A stretch of 34,233 nucleotides of DNA from assembly GCA_025454855.1 (NCBI GenBank), contig JALONS010000042.1, positions 1 through 34,233 of the forward strand, written 5' to 3'. Source of the DNA: Arcicella sp. (GTDB lineage: Bacteria; Bacteroidota; Bacteroidia; Cytophagales; Spirosomataceae). Made by a program: the position numbers and the translations under genes. This document shows, piece after piece, positions 1 to 10,117 of this stretch. Numbering within the stretch: the stretch's first letter is position 1; each line of letters begins with the position of its first letter. The notes beneath the pieces are model-generated. The model was given only the letters and a program-made list of their open reading frames with translations, was not told where the DNA came from and did not search any database.

Positions 1-670
1 GAAGAAGGACTTTTAATGCTTTTAAACTCGGGTGTTTTCTATGAATTTATCCCCGTGGAAGACTATTTCAAAGAAAACCCGAGACGCTTACATATCGGAG
101 AAGTACAATTGGGCGTAAACTATGCCGTAGTGATGAATACCAACGCTGGACTTTGGGGCTATTCCATTGGTGATACCGTGAAATTCGTTTCTTTGAACCC
201 TTACCGCATTATTGTTTCGGGCAGAATCAAGCATTTTATTTCCGCTTTTGGCGAACACGTGATTGGTGAAGAAGTAGAAAAAGCCATGCAATTTGCTATG
301 CAACGCCACCCAAGTAGAAAAAGCCATGCAATTTGCTATGCAACGCCACCCCGAAGTAGAATTAGTAGAATTTACAGTTGCTCCCCAAGTAACGCCACCT
401 GAAGGCGGATTACCCTATCATGAATGGCTAATTGAGTTCTCGAAAGAACCCCAAAATATGGTATTTTTCGCCCAAGACCTTAATCAAAAATTAGCCGAAT
501 TGAATGTTTATTATGATGATTTGATGGTTGGAAATATTCTTAGACCCTTAATAATCAAGCCATTACGTCGAAACTCTTTCATTGAATATATGAAAAGAGA
601 AGGAAAATTAGGGGGACAAAATAAAGTACCGAGGTTATCGAATGATAGGGCAATTGCGGATAGGTTGTGA
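1..670 (+). pseudogene. GH3 auxin-responsive promoter family protein, C-terminal part, frameshifted
   Basis: The gene enters from the left edge in frame 1, with no start in the window. It reads through conserved GH3-type C-terminal sequence (LLNSGVFYEFIP, then NAGLWGYSIGDTVKF, then a SGRIKHFISAFGEHV stretch). GH3-fold proteins are adenylate-forming enzymes of the firefly-luciferase superfamily; the bacterial substrate is unknown. After GEEVEKAMQFAMQRHP the frame is lost at an exact 40-bp tandem duplication (272-351) and frame 1 stops at 402. The correct continuation (EVELVEFTVAPQVTPPEGG to the stop at 670) lies in frame 2. Removing one 40-bp copy restores one continuous frame, so only the duplication breaks the gene. 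It may be a real mutation, a reversible slippage state, or an assembly error. The family call is fairly firm; the functional state is open. Confidence 0.75.
272..351. repeat. Exact 40-bp tandem duplication (two copies) inside the GH3 gene
   Basis: Positions 272-311 and 312-351 are identical. Because 40 is not a multiple of three, the second copy shifts the frame. The octamer gaagtaga occurs at 271-278 and again at 353-360, giving a microhomology for slippage. A slip between those octamers would duplicate 42 bp, an in-frame 14-residue unit. The observed unit is 2 bp shorter because the cg after the cccc run is missing at the inner junction. Confidence 0.9.
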
Positions 671-698
671 ATTTAATTTTACATCTGAGTCAAATAAT

Positions 699-742
699 TA
701 AGCCTAACCGCCCCGAACTTATATTTGGGGTGGTTAGGCTTA
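699..742. terminator. Bidirectional hairpin terminator between the GH3 gene and lon
   Basis: A 16-bp inverted repeat (taagcctaaccgcccc / ggggtggttaggctta, one mismatch) surrounds a 12-nt A/T-rich loop. It sits between two convergent genes that end at 670 and 756, the expected place for a shared terminator. Confidence 0.8.
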
Positions 743-755
743 AAGTCCCTAATAA

Positions 756-3242
756 TCAATTCAATATATTTTCCTTCTTCTCTTCTGGAAAAACAAAATG
801 AATGGGTTTTGAAACCTTATCTTTCAGTAAAGCTATTTCTAATACTTCATCGACATAATCCACGTAATGAAAAGTAACGTCTGAAATATACGATGGTGTA
901 ATTTCTTCTACATCTTTTCTATTTTTATAACAAAGGATAACTTCTTTGATACCAGCACGTTTAGCGGCTAAAATCTTTTCTTTAATACCACCAACGGGTA
1001 ATACTTTTCCACGTAGGGTTACTTCGCCCGTCATGGCTAAGTGTGGTTTTACTTTGCGTTGGGTCAGTGCCGATGCAATAGACGTAGTCATGGTAATACC
1101 CGCCGAAGGTCCATCTTTGGGTACTGCACCCGCAGGTACGTGAATATGGAGATTGTAATTATCAAAAACTCGGTAATCAATTTCATAATCGTCGGCATGG
1201 GCTCGTAGATATGAAAGTGCCGCCATAGCTGATTCTTTCATCACATCGCCCAACTGTCCCGAAAGTGTTACGCCACCTTTTCCACGATTCAAAATGGACT
1301 CAATAAATAAAATATCACCGCCTACGGGTGTCCACGCCAAACCCGTTACTACGCCTGCGGTGTCGTTGGTTTCGTACAAATCTCGGTCGTAAACCTCTTG
1401 CCCCAATAATTTTACCACTTCCTCTGGTTTAATGGTTTTGGGGTATTCTTCCTCCATAGCGATGGATTTGGTTATTTTACGAATTAGTTTACCAACTTGT
1501 TGCTCTAATTTACGTACTCCCGACTCTCGGGTATAACCTTCTACCAATTTTTGCAGAGCTGAATCAGTAATAGTTAGTGATTTATTTTCTAAACCGTGTT
1601 CTTGTTTTTGCTTAGGAACAAGGTGTTTTTTCGCAATTTGTACCTTTTCTTCCATCGTATAACCACTGATGTCTATTATCTCCATGCGGTCACGAAGGGC
1701 AGGGTGGATGGTATCTAAAGAATTAGCAGTAGCAATGAATAAAATCTTAGAAAGGTCGTATTCAACTTCTAAATAATTATCCATGAATGCACTATTTTGC
1801 TCAGGGTCAAGTACTTCCAAAAGAGCAGAAGAGGGGTCGCCTCGGTGGTCGGCACCTACTTTATCAATTTCGTCTAAGATAAAAACGGGGTTTGCCGAAC
1901 CTGCTTTTTTAATATTCTGAATTACTTTTCCAGGCATTGCCCCGATGTAAGTTTTACGATGCCCTCTGATTTCAGATTCATCATGCAAACCTCCTAACGC
2001 CATTCTTACGTATTTTCTACCCAAGGCTTTGGCAACTGATTTACCCAAAGATGTTTTTCCTACACCGGGAGGACCATACAAGCATAAAATGGGGGCTTTC
2101 ATATTGCCCTTCATTTTCAAAACGGCTAAATATTCAATGATACGTTCTTTTACTTTTTCAAGCCCAAAATGGTCAGAATCAAGTACTTTCTGAGCCTTTT
2201 TTAAGTCGAAATTATCTTTGGTGGTTTCGTTCCACGGTAAATCAGTCAATAATTCAACATAATTCATCAACATTGGATATTCTGCTGACATTGAATTGGT
2301 ACGTTGTAATTTATTGAGTTCTTTCTGGAAATGGTCGCCAACTTCTTTACTCCATTTTTTATTAGCTCCTTTGGCTCTTAATTTATCAATTTCTGCCTCG
2401 GGGTTATCAACGCCCAACTCTTCCTGCAACACTTTTATTTGCTGACGAAGGTAATAATCACGTTGTTGTTGGTCAATATCGCTGCTGGCTTTGCTCTGAA
2501 TCTCACGTTTGATTTCTAATAAATCAATGTCATTCATCATTAATTCCAACAAACGACGAGCTTGGTCAAGTCCGTTCGGGATTTCCAAAAGTTGCTGTTT
2601 TTCAGCTACTTCAGCATTGACATTTGCCGAAAGAAAGTGAATGAGAAAGTTAGGAGATTCGATGTTATCAAGAGCAATTTGTGCTTCACGGGGAATCTCA
2701 GGATTGAGAAACAAAATCCGAGAAGCCATCTCTCTCAAAGATTGAATCAGTGCTTTATTTTCTTTATTGAGTTTTGCGGGAAGATTATCGTCAATGTAGG
2801 CAACTTTAGCAATGAGGTTTGGTTCTGTTTTGGTATATTCTTGCACCTCAAAACGCTTCCGTCCTTGTACAATAATGGTCGTATTGCCACCAGGTAGTAC
2901 AATCATTTTCAGGATGTGGGCTACCGTTCCTACTTTGTACAAATCATCACCTGTGGGTTCGTCTTTATTGGGGTTCGCTTGGGCAATAACGCCCAAAGTG
3001 CGGTTACCTTTGTACGCTTTTTTAACTAAACGAACGGATTTTTGTCTTCCAACCGTCACGGGAATTACCATTCCAGGGAATAAAGCAATGTTCCGAACGG
3101 GTAAAATCGGAAGCTCATCGCTCAGTGTTCCCAATTTGTCATCATCAATTTCATCTCCTCCTAACGGGATTAGTTCAATGTTATCAAAATCAGTAATTTC
3201 GGCAAGTCTGAGGTTATTTAAAAAGTTTCTATCGTAACTCAT
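756..3242 (-). CDS. lon: ATP-dependent protease Lon (LonA type)
   Basis: Cytoplasmic AAA+ serine protease that degrades misfolded and regulatory proteins. The 828-aa product has the full LonA layout. An N-terminal substrate-binding domain begins around [20 protein letters not shown]. The AAA+ module has Walker [10 protein letters not shown] near residue 389 and Walker [10 protein letters not shown]. The C-terminal protease domain has the catalytic Ser in KDGPSAG (near residue 713) and the catalytic Lys in [14 protein letters not shown] (near 755), with the roughly 43-residue Ser-Lys spacing of the family. Length is slightly above the E. coli enzyme. The ATG at 3242 is followed directly by family-like sequence. 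It is monocistronic, with about 300 bp of non-coding DNA upstream and a strong terminator downstream. I saw no clear heat-shock or TAnnTTTG element upstream. Confidence 0.97.
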   Translation of the reverse strand: MSYDRNFLNNLRLAEITDFDNIELIPLGGDEIDDDKLGTLSDELPILPVRNIALFPGMVIPVTVGRQKSVRLVKKAYKGNRTLGVIAQANPNKDEPTGDDLYKVGTVAHILKMIVLPGGNTTIIVQGRKRFEVQEYTKTEPNLIAKVAYIDDNLPAKLNKENKALIQSLREMASRILFLNPEIPREAQIALDNIESPNFLIHFLSANVNAEVAEKQQLLEIPNGLDQARRLLELMMNDIDLLEIKREIQSKASSDIDQQQRDYYLRQQIKVLQEELGVDNPEAEIDKLRAKGANKKWSKEVGDHFQKELNKLQRTNSMSAEYPMLMNYVELLTDLPWNETTKDNFDLKKAQKVLDSDHFGLEKVKERIIEYLAVLKMKGNMKAPILCLYGPPGVGKTSLGKSVAKALGRKYVRMALGGLHDESEIRGHRKTYIGAMPGKVIQNIKKAGSANPVFILDEIDKVGADHRGDPSSALLEVLDPEQNSAFMDNYLEVEYDLSKILFIATANSLDTIHPALRDRMEIIDISGYTMEEKVQIAKKHLVPKQKQEHGLENKSLTITDSALQKLVEGYTRESGVRKLEQQVGKLIRKITKSIAMEEEYPKTIKPEEVVKLLGQEVYDRDLYETNDTAGVVTGLAWTPVGGDILFIESILNRGKGGVTLSGQLGDVMKESAMAALSYLRAHADDYEIDYRVFDNYNLHIHVPAGAVPKDGPSAGITMTTSIASALTQRKVKPHLAMTGEVTLRGKVLPVGGIKEKILAAKRAGIKEVILCYKNRKDVEEITPSYISDVTFHYVDYVDEVLEIALLKDKVSKPIHFVFPEEKKENILN

Positions 3243-3544
3243 AATCTTTGTCTTGAAAGTATTTAAAACGTGGGTAGTGAATAGAGAAATTTAATTAAAA
3301 TGTTGATTAACAGTGGTTTGTAATATTTTAAAAGTTTATAGGGTAGATATTAATAAACGATAAACACTAATAATTTCTGCCAGTATGACATAATATATAA
3401 AATTAATGTTAAATTTCTCAACTTCAAAAGTGATTTATTAAATGGTCAAACCTTGTGCCATTTGACAGATTGACAGGGTTTGAGTAGGGTATTAAATTTA
3501 CTGGCTCAATGTGCTTGCGACTTAACACCTAATACTTGGTACTT
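3243..3544. other. 302-bp intergenic stretch upstream of lon
   Basis: A/T-rich, with no open reading frame of note. It should carry the lon promoter (minus strand) and the 3' end of the SNF2 transcript. No perfect TAnnTTTG box and no strong hairpin was found by eye. Confidence 0.5.
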
Positions 3545-6500
3545 TTAAGAAAACAAATCAATAATATCGTTCTGTGTCAGTTTTTTCAAGAAACCGTCTT
3601 CAGTACTGATAATGTCTTTGGCTATGTCTCTTTTCTTGTCTTGAAGCAGTAAAATCTTCTCTTCAATAGTATCTTTACATATCATTCGATAAGCAAAAAC
3701 TTTCTTTTTCTGCCCAATTCGGTGTGTTCGGTCAATGGCTTGTTGTTCTACTGCTGGATTCCACCAAGGGTCCACTAAATAAACGTAGTCGGCTTCGGTA
3801 AGGTTAATACCCACGCCACCCGCTTTTAAACTCATCAAGAAAACTCGACAATTTTCATCTTCTTGAAAATGATTGACACGGTCGGCACGGTCGGTGGTTT
3901 TACCGTCTAAATATTCGTATTTAATCTTATGCTTCTCTAAGTGTTCTTTGATTAAATCTAACATTTTCAGAAACTGACTGAAAATCAATATCTTATGATT
4001 GCCAGCGTTCTCTTCAATTTCTCGGATGATTTCTTCTAATTTTGCTGAATTTTGGTCGTATTCAGTATCTTCATTCAATAACGCTGGACTGTCACAAATT
4101 TGACGAAGTTTCAAAAGGGCTTCCAAAATCAAAAAAGCGGCTTTGTCCTTGCCTTCGGTAGCCATTTTATCTACTAATTTCTGCTTGTACATTTCCCTGA
4201 AAGTATCATAAATTTTGCGTTGTTTAGCATCCATTTCGCAGTAAATAATACTTTCGGTTTTGTCAGGTAAGTCTTTTGCTACTTCCTCTTTTGTTCTTTT
4301 CAACATAAAAGGATACACAATTTTTCGGAGTTGAGCGGCTTTTTCTTTATCCTGAAGTTTATCAATGGGCGTGGCAAATTCCAATTTGAAAAACTCTCCA
4401 CTTCCCAGCAATCCAGGATTCAGAAATTCCATCTGCGAGTACAAGTCGAAAGTATTATTTTCAACGGGTGTCCCCGTCATCACTAAACGATTTCTGGAGT
4501 TTAATAATTTTACCGCTTTTGAAATTAAAGAGTCAGGATTTTTGATGGCTTGAGACTCATCAAGAATAATATAATTGAAATGGAATTCACGGAAAAGTTC
4601 AATGTCTGAACGAACCATTCCGTAAGTCGTTAAGATAATGTCATAGTCTCGCCAATGCTCATTTACTTTCTGTCGAGTACCCCCACGATGCACGTAGAGT
4701 TTCAAATCAGGACAAAATTTAGCGGCTTCTGCCTGCCAGTTAAAAATTAAGGTAGTGGGCAAAACTACCAAATTAGTAGCCCTTTTATCTCTGTTTTGTT
4801 GCTCTTGAATAAAGGTAAGCATCTGCAAGGTTTTACCAAGCCCCATGTCGTCAGCAAGAATACCCCCCCACGAAAATTCATCTAAAAAGTTGAGCCACTT
4901 AAAGCCTTCCACTTGATAGTCTCGTAGTTTTGCATTGATATTTTTGGGTAAAGGAATTGTATTCATCTCCTTGAAATTCAGTAATTTGTTCTTTTTTTCA
5001 AAAAGCTCCTGCTCAATTTCAAAGCTATCAATATCTTTACTTAACTCATCAATTAAAGAAAAATGGAGTTTAGAAACTTGCAGTTCATCCCCTTTTATTC
5101 GCCCAAACTTTAATACATTTTCATATTTTTTTATCCATTCTTCGGGTAACATTCCCAAAGAACCGTCTTTCAGTTCTACGTAATTTTGTTTTTTTAAGAC
5201 GGCTTTTTGAATTTCTTTAATGCCCACAAATTGGTCGCCAAACTGTACTTCAATGTGCATATCGAACCAGTCAATTCCTGAACCTGCTTTGATGTTGAAG
5301 GTAGCTTTATGAGGGTTATACTTGAATTTTTTCAAATCTTTGAATCCCAAAATAGTTATATTTTGTTCTTTCATAGAATCAAAGAATTTGAACAACCAAC
5401 CGTCTTTCAAAACATCATTGAAAGGTAGGAAAAAGAAGGGATATTGTTCTTGACTGGTAAATTCAGGATTTTGCTCTTTTAAAATATCGTAATAATATTT
5501 TTCAGCATCAGGATTTCGTTCTTGAATGATAATTTTCTCAGAGTCAAAATTGATTTTATTGGTTTTGTAATCATGAGAAAACTCAACAAGAGCTTTATTT
5601 TCTTCCGTTGGTATTTGTTCAAGATTGGACAGTTCGGGCGTTTCTGTGTAATACTCATACACAGGAATAAACATGAGATTTGATTCGTCTTCTTTTAAAT
5701 AAATTTTAGGTTTATGGAATGTAAGTATTTGATTTTCAATTTGTTGTGATATTTTCAAGTCGATTGAAAACTTTTCAGCAAGCGGTAAAATAAACTCTTG
5801 AAAAAAGCCCGAAAAATTGGTCTTTCGTACTTTTATCATTCCATTTTGAGGTAATAGGCTCAAGAGATTCGCCACTTCTGGGTTGGCTAATTTATAAATA
5901 TTTTTACCAAACGTTCTGACCCAATAACTTCCTGGATTGGTCAAGGAAGCTAATTTCACTTTTTTTCCGTGGAGTTTAGTAAAGCCTTCTAAAATCACGA
6001 AATCATCATCTTCTCTGAGTACAAAAAAGGGTAAAATTTGTTCGGGTGAAATCGTTACTTCTTCAATATCATTCTGGCTACCGACGTAAGAGGTTCTACT
6101 GGTAAATACCTGTTTTTCAGATAGTAAGCTAAATATCTTATTCAGTTTTTTATTGATGTATTCCTCAATGATTGGAGCATCCGAAGCCGATATTTCATCC
6201 CGATTTAGATACTCATAAAAATAGGGTAAGTGTAGTTCTTTTTTCTTTCCGAAGTTCTTTAAACCATCATCTTTGATGCTATTTAAAAGCCCAATTATCT
6301 GATTATCAGAGTCTTCCATTTTGGGGAAATTATCAAAATCACTATCTCTGATTGAACGAATATAGGTCATTTTGCCGTTTGCTCCAGCCTTGTACGAATA
6401 GGTATCAATGGCAATATCATTGATAAATTCCTCTCCTTTACACCTGAGAACGTACATGAGCAGGCGTTGGTCTTTCTGACCTTCATTGATTCCTACACTA

Positions 6501-7378
6501 AAAATCGTTTCGGGTTTTCTAAAAATCCGATTATTGAATGCTCGCCAATTTTGGAACTGGCTGATTTTCTGAATACTACTGTCGATTCTGATTAATTGAA
6601 CCGTTCCGTCTGTTTTGAGCTTAAAATCAAATTTTCCCTTTAAATCATCTTCCAAAGAGAAGCCATATTCTGCTAAAAGTTTATTTTTTTCAGCGGAATA
6701 ATCTCGCATTCTATCAAAAGGATTGTTACTTCCAAAAGTATCACGAATCGCAATCAAGGCAGCTAATTTATGTATACAAGCCTGATTTTCAAGGTCTTGT
6801 GAACAAGAACATTGAGTGGCTACCTCACTGTTAAATTTTAGTTGCGTAAATTTTAGATTAAAAGTTTCGTTTCTATACGTTACTTCCACTACGGCTTCAC
6901 CATTGAGTGCTGAAATAATATCTGCTTTTTTGATGCTACTTCTATTTTTCCAGTCATCTAAAGCAACTAAATTTTTTAATGTCCAGTCATCAAAAGAACT
7001 GATTCGGATGGTATGGTTGCTGGTGGGATAGGTTTTCTTTTTTACTTGAATATTTGAATTATTCAAGCCAAATTTAGATGCTTCGTTTTCAAGAACTAAT
7101 AATGATGCCACTCGGTGTTTACAAATCCCACCCCAGTCATAATCGCAAGTACAACTGGTATAAAGAATAGGGGTATTCCAATTTTTAACATTTACAGTAT
7201 AACTCCTTGAGCCTGAGTCACTTTTCACTTTTAAAATTGCTTCTCCCTTTTCCTGATTTACTAATTTATCAATACTGACTCTCCCACTGGCAAAAATTGC
7301 CTTTCCCTTAGAAATACTTTGTGGTAAAGCATTCGATTTGAGGTACTTCTTTAATCTTTCTATAATTATTAATGACAT
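3545..7378 (-). CDS. SNF2-family DEAD/DEAH helicase with two SWIM zinc fingers
   Basis: A 1277-aa Swi2/Snf2-type ATPase, expected to translocate on double-stranded DNA and remodel protein-DNA complexes. The C-terminal third holds the motor: Walker A DDMGLGKTLQM near residue 844, the DESQ box, motif III LVMTGTPVENN, and motif VI QQAIDRTHRIGQKKKVFAYR. The N-terminal part carries two CxC...CxH SWIM fingers: C76/C78/C86/H88 (CTCDYDWGGICKH) and C190/C192/C201/H203 (CSCSQDLENQACIH). The family commonly has one. The roughly 500 residues between the second finger and the motor have no motif I recognise. The ATG at 7378 is preceded by a TAnnTTTG box at 7414-7421. No nuclease or modification gene adjoins it, so a defence role is not indicated and it looks like a housekeeping DNA-maintenance ATPase. 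Confidence 0.93.
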   Translation of the reverse strand: MSLIIIERLKKYLKSNALPQSISKGKAIFASGRVSIDKLVNQEKGEAILKVKSDSGSRSYTVNVKNWNTPILYTSCTCDYDWGGICKHRVASLLVLENEASKFGLNNSNIQVKKKTYPTSNHTIRISSFDDWTLKNLVALDDWKNRSSIKKADIISALNGEAVVEVTYRNETFNLKFTQLKFNSEVATQCSCSQDLENQACIHKLAALIAIRDTFGSNNPFDRMRDYSAEKNKLLAEYGFSLEDDLKGKFDFKLKTDGTVQLIRIDSSIQKISQFQNWRAFNNRIFRKPETIFSVGINEGQKDQRLLMYVLRCKGEEFINDIAIDTYSYKAGANGKMTYIRSIRDSDFDNFPKMEDSDNQIIGLLNSIKDDGLKNFGKKKELHLPYFYEYLNRDEISASDAPIIEEYINKKLNKIFSLLSEKQVFTSRTSYVGSQNDIEEVTISPEQILPFFVLREDDDFVILEGFTKLHGKKVKLASLTNPGSYWVRTFGKNIYKLANPEVANLLSLLPQNGMIKVRKTNFSGFFQEFILPLAEKFSIDLKISQQIENQILTFHKPKIYLKEDESNLMFIPVYEYYTETPELSNLEQIPTEENKALVEFSHDYKTNKINFDSEKIIIQERNPDAEKYYYDILKEQNPEFTSQEQYPFFFLPFNDVLKDGWLFKFFDSMKEQNITILGFKDLKKFKYNPHKATFNIKAGSGIDWFDMHIEVQFGDQFVGIKEIQKAVLKKQNYVELKDGSLGMLPEEWIKKYENVLKFGRIKGDELQVSKLHFSLIDELSKDIDSFEIEQELFEKKNKLLNFKEMNTIPLPKNINAKLRDYQVEGFKWLNFLDEFSWGGILADDMGLGKTLQMLTFIQEQQNRDKRATNLVVLPTTLIFNWQAEAAKFCPDLKLYVHRGGTRQKVNEHWRDYDIILTTYGMVRSDIELFREFHFNYIILDESQAIKNPDSLISKAVKLLNSRNRLVMTGTPVENNTFDLYSQMEFLNPGLLGSGEFFKLEFATPIDKLQDKEKAAQLRKIVYPFMLKRTKEEVAKDLPDKTESIIYCEMDAKQRKIYDTFREMYKQKLVDKMATEGKDKAAFLILEALLKLRQICDSPALLNEDTEYDQNSAKLEEIIREIEENAGNHKILIFSQFLKMLDLIKEHLEKHKIKYEYLDGKTTDRADRVNHFQEDENCRVFLMSLKAGGVGINLTEADYVYLVDPWWNPAVEQQAIDRTHRIGQKKKVFAYRMICKDTIEEKILLLQDKKRDIAKDIISTEDGFLKKLTQNDIIDLFS

Positions 7379-7413
7379 TTTCTTTCAGCCTGAATTTTAA
7401 AAACGCTAATCCG

Positions 7414-7421
7414 CAAAGGTA
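7414..7421 (-). promoter_or_regulatory. Candidate -7 promoter box for the SNF2 gene
   Basis: The minus strand reads TACCTTTG, an exact match to the Bacteroidota TAnnTTTG element, 35 bp upstream of the ATG at 7378. No clear TTTG -33 partner was found. Confidence 0.5.
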
Positions 7422-7557
7422 CGGAAATAAAAGGGTAAAAAATAAGAGAACCTGTAAAAACATAAATAATTGTTTATCTCGTCAATAGCGTAGTATCAGC
7501 CAATAAATTGAAGTTTTTTCACTAATTTGTACCATTATTACTACAACTTAGACAAAA

Positions 7558-9578
7558 ATGAATCAGTTTTCTACCTTCCCATTTATTCGATTCACTATCT
7601 TTTTGGGTATCGGAATAACGCTCTATTACTATTTTCCCGTTTTAGACCACCAACTAATTTTGCCTCTTTGGTCATCCTCCATTTTTATTTATGTGTTTTT
7701 ATTCAATTTTAGGAAGCACCTGAAAAATCCAGTTCTGTTGGGTTTGGCTGGGAGTATTTTCTTGATTTCTTCTGGGTATTTTTTAATGTATCTCAATACG
7801 GATACAAATAATCCACAACATTATGCACATAAGGCTGAAAAATTAAAATACTATGAAGTAATTGTGGACAACTTGGTCGAAGAAAAAGAAAAATCATGGA
7901 AAACGGTCGGTAGGATTCGTTCTGCTGTGGTTGATAATGAGATTTTACCCCTCACGGGCAAGGTTTTACTGTATTTTGACAATGAGTCTCCAAAAAATTT
8001 CAGGACCAAAGAATCCTGAAGAGTTTGATTATCAGCGATTTATGCTAAATCAAAATGTGATTTGTCAACAATATTTAAGGGCGGAAAATATAGAAAAAAC
8101 AGGAAATGAACCGCCTGAGATTTTAATAAATTATTCTTTACGAATAAATGCTCAAGTAGATTCGATTCTCACGACCTTCGTAGAAGGGAAAAATCAGTAT
8201 GGATGTACTTTCTGTTTCGGGTTTGCACGTTGGAGTAATTTACGCAGTATTATTTTGGATGTTGGGATTTTTGAATAAAAAAGGGCGATGGGGTAAAATC
8301 ATATTATTTTGGTCAATATTTATCATTTTGTGGAGCTATGCGTTTATCACAGGATTGTCATCTCCCGTTTTACGTTCTACCCTTATGTTCTCTATTTTTT
8401 TATTTGCTCAGATTTTCCAGAAAAATAAAAATGCCTATAACACAACCGCCTTTTCTGCTTTTTGTCTGTTAATTTATAATCCTTATTTTTTGTTTAATGT
8501 TGGTTTTCAATTATCATACTTAGCTGTTTTTGGAATGATATTTTTTCAGCCACTGCTTAACCCGATATTTATTATTGATAAAAATAAGAATTGGTTTTAT
8601 TGGCTGGCAGACAGAACTTGGAAAGTGACCACAGTAGCAGTAGCAGCTCAGATTGCTACGTTTCCCATCACCGTTTATTATTTTCATCAATTTCCTAACT
8701 ACTTTCTTTTTGCCAATCCACTCGTGATTTTATTGTCCTCGGTAGTGTTGATGTACGGGTTAGCTTTTGCTATTTTAGCAGAAATATGGCTACAATTTAA
8801 TTTAATAGCAATTACAAATTTTTTTGGTCAAGGTTTGAAATATACAATTTTGTGGTTGAATGAAACAGTTTTGTTCTTTGAGAAATTACCACTCTCAATC
8901 ACTAAGTTTTTGTGGATAACAACTTACGAAATGTGGTTGTTGTATGGCTTGATTTTTGGATTAATTGCTTTGTGGAGAACTCGAAAATATAGTTGGGTGT
9001 GGATAAATTGTGGAATTGTGGGTAACTTAATTTTTTTGAATATTCACGAAAAAATACAAGAAAGAAATCAAGAGTTATGCACAATTTTATCAACACCCAA
9101 GCATTCTACTTTTAGTATTATACAAAATAAAAAGGCTTATTTAATAGCAGATGAAGCATTTTTAGATAGTAGAAAAGACATAGGCTTTCGAGTAAGCAAC
9201 TATTGGGCAAGCCGTGGTGTAAGAGATACTACAAAAGTAAGTTTATTAGAAAAATACCAAAATATTAATAATGTGGTCAAGGTTCAATCAACTGATTCAA
9301 TCGCTGTGATTGCTTGGAAAACTAAAACGTTTCTGTGGGTTGGTAAAAATTTAAAATATCATGATTTTAATGCTAAAAATGTATCAGTTGATTATCTGAT
9401 ATTAGCTAATAAATCAGTTAAAGACCTCAATCAAATTATTGGTAAAGTACAATTTGATAATTTAGTGATTGATGCTTCTTATACTCGTTGGTACGCTGAT
9501 AAATTGGCAAATCAAGCCGAGAAAATGGGTATTAAATATTTTGATTTGAGTAGGAGTGGGGCGTTGCAAATAGAGTAA
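7558..9578 (+). pseudogene. comEC: ComEC/Rec2 competence DNA-channel protein, disrupted by two frame breaks
   Basis: ComEC is the inner-membrane channel for single-stranded DNA uptake. Three pieces in three frames together make one ComEC. Frame 1, 7558 to about 7992, is the N-terminal hydrophobic DUF4131-like part. Frame 2, about 7998-8197, contains ISGPKNPEEFDYQRFMLNQNV. Frame 3, 8199-9578, contains MDVLSVSGLHVGVIYA and the multi-spanning competence domain. The first break sits on a run of six A (7992-7997); five A would restore P-K-I-S-G-P-K-N-P. The second lies between KNQYG and MDVLSVSG. There the usual linker (the LxLGxKxxLd...yaxxGxM region, roughly 27 residues) is absent, so this is a deletion, not a simple indel. 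An ATGG at the junction (8195-8202) could be the microhomology. Either a real pseudogene or a damaged assembly; the gene call itself is firm. Confidence 0.85.
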
Positions 9579-9639
9579 AGAAGAGGATAGATTTTAGATT
9601 CAAGATGTTTAAATTTAAGAAAAATATAAAAATTTAGCC

Positions 9640-10071
9640 ATGGAAAACTCATCGAGAAGAGAATTTTTAGAAAAAAGTACCACAGTTTTAGCCACTGGCA
9701 CTGTTTTAACGGCTTTAACTGGCACGACGGTAGAAGCCAATAGTATCAAAGGGGAAAAATTGTCTTTTGTCCATCACGTATTTTTTTGGTTGAAAGACCC
9801 TAAAAATAAAAAAGACCATGATAAACTATTGGCTGGTTTGAGAGGCTTAGGTAAAATTGAACAGATACAAATGGCTCACATTGGCTTGCCTTCCATCAAT
9901 GAATTTGATAAACCTGTAACGGATGCTACGTATTCGTTTTCAGTTTTACTGATTTTTGCTAATAAAGCAGACGAGGAAAAATACTTGGTGCATCCGCTGC
10001 ACAAGAAGTTTATTGAAGACCATAAAAATTTGTGGTCTAAGGTGGTAGTTTATGATTCTTCGGTGATTTAG
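9640..10071 (+). CDS. Tat-exported Dabb (stress-responsive A/B barrel) domain protein
   Basis: A 143-aa protein. It begins with a twin-arginine signal (SSRREFLEKS, followed by a hydrophobic stretch rich in A, T, G and L up to about residue 34), which predicts export of a folded protein. The mature part starts with FVHHVFFWLKDPKNK and ends VYDSSVI, matching the small dimeric alpha+beta barrel called Dabb. The F/V-HHVxFW start and a late HPLHKKFIEDHK helix are typical. Function is not established for exported members; Dabb domains include stress-induced proteins and some cyclases or decarboxylases. It is transcribed alone, and a strong hairpin follows the stop. The start is fixed by the Tat signal. 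Confidence 0.85.
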   Translation: MENSSRREFLEKSTTVLATGTVLTALTGTTVEANSIKGEKLSFVHHVFFWLKDPKNKKDHDKLLAGLRGLGKIEQIQMAHIGLPSINEFDKPVTDATYSFSVLLIFANKADEEKYLVHPLHKKFIEDHKNLWSKVVVYDSSVI

Positions 10072-10077
10072 AGAAAG

Positions 10078-10110
10078 AATAGACCACTGATTTAATATCG
10101 GTGGTCTATT
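10078..10110. terminator. Bidirectional terminator between the Dabb gene and the ABC-F gene
   Basis: A 14-bp inverted repeat (aatagaccactgat / atcggtggtctatt, one mismatch) with a 5-nt loop lies in the 46-bp gap between two convergent stops (10071 and 10118). Confidence 0.8.
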
Positions 10111-10117
10111 TCACAAA

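Noticed and set aside
3545-7378. SNF2 helicase as part of a DISARM-like or other anti-phage system
   Set aside because: No methylase, PLD nuclease or other system member is beside it; its neighbours are lon and comEC.
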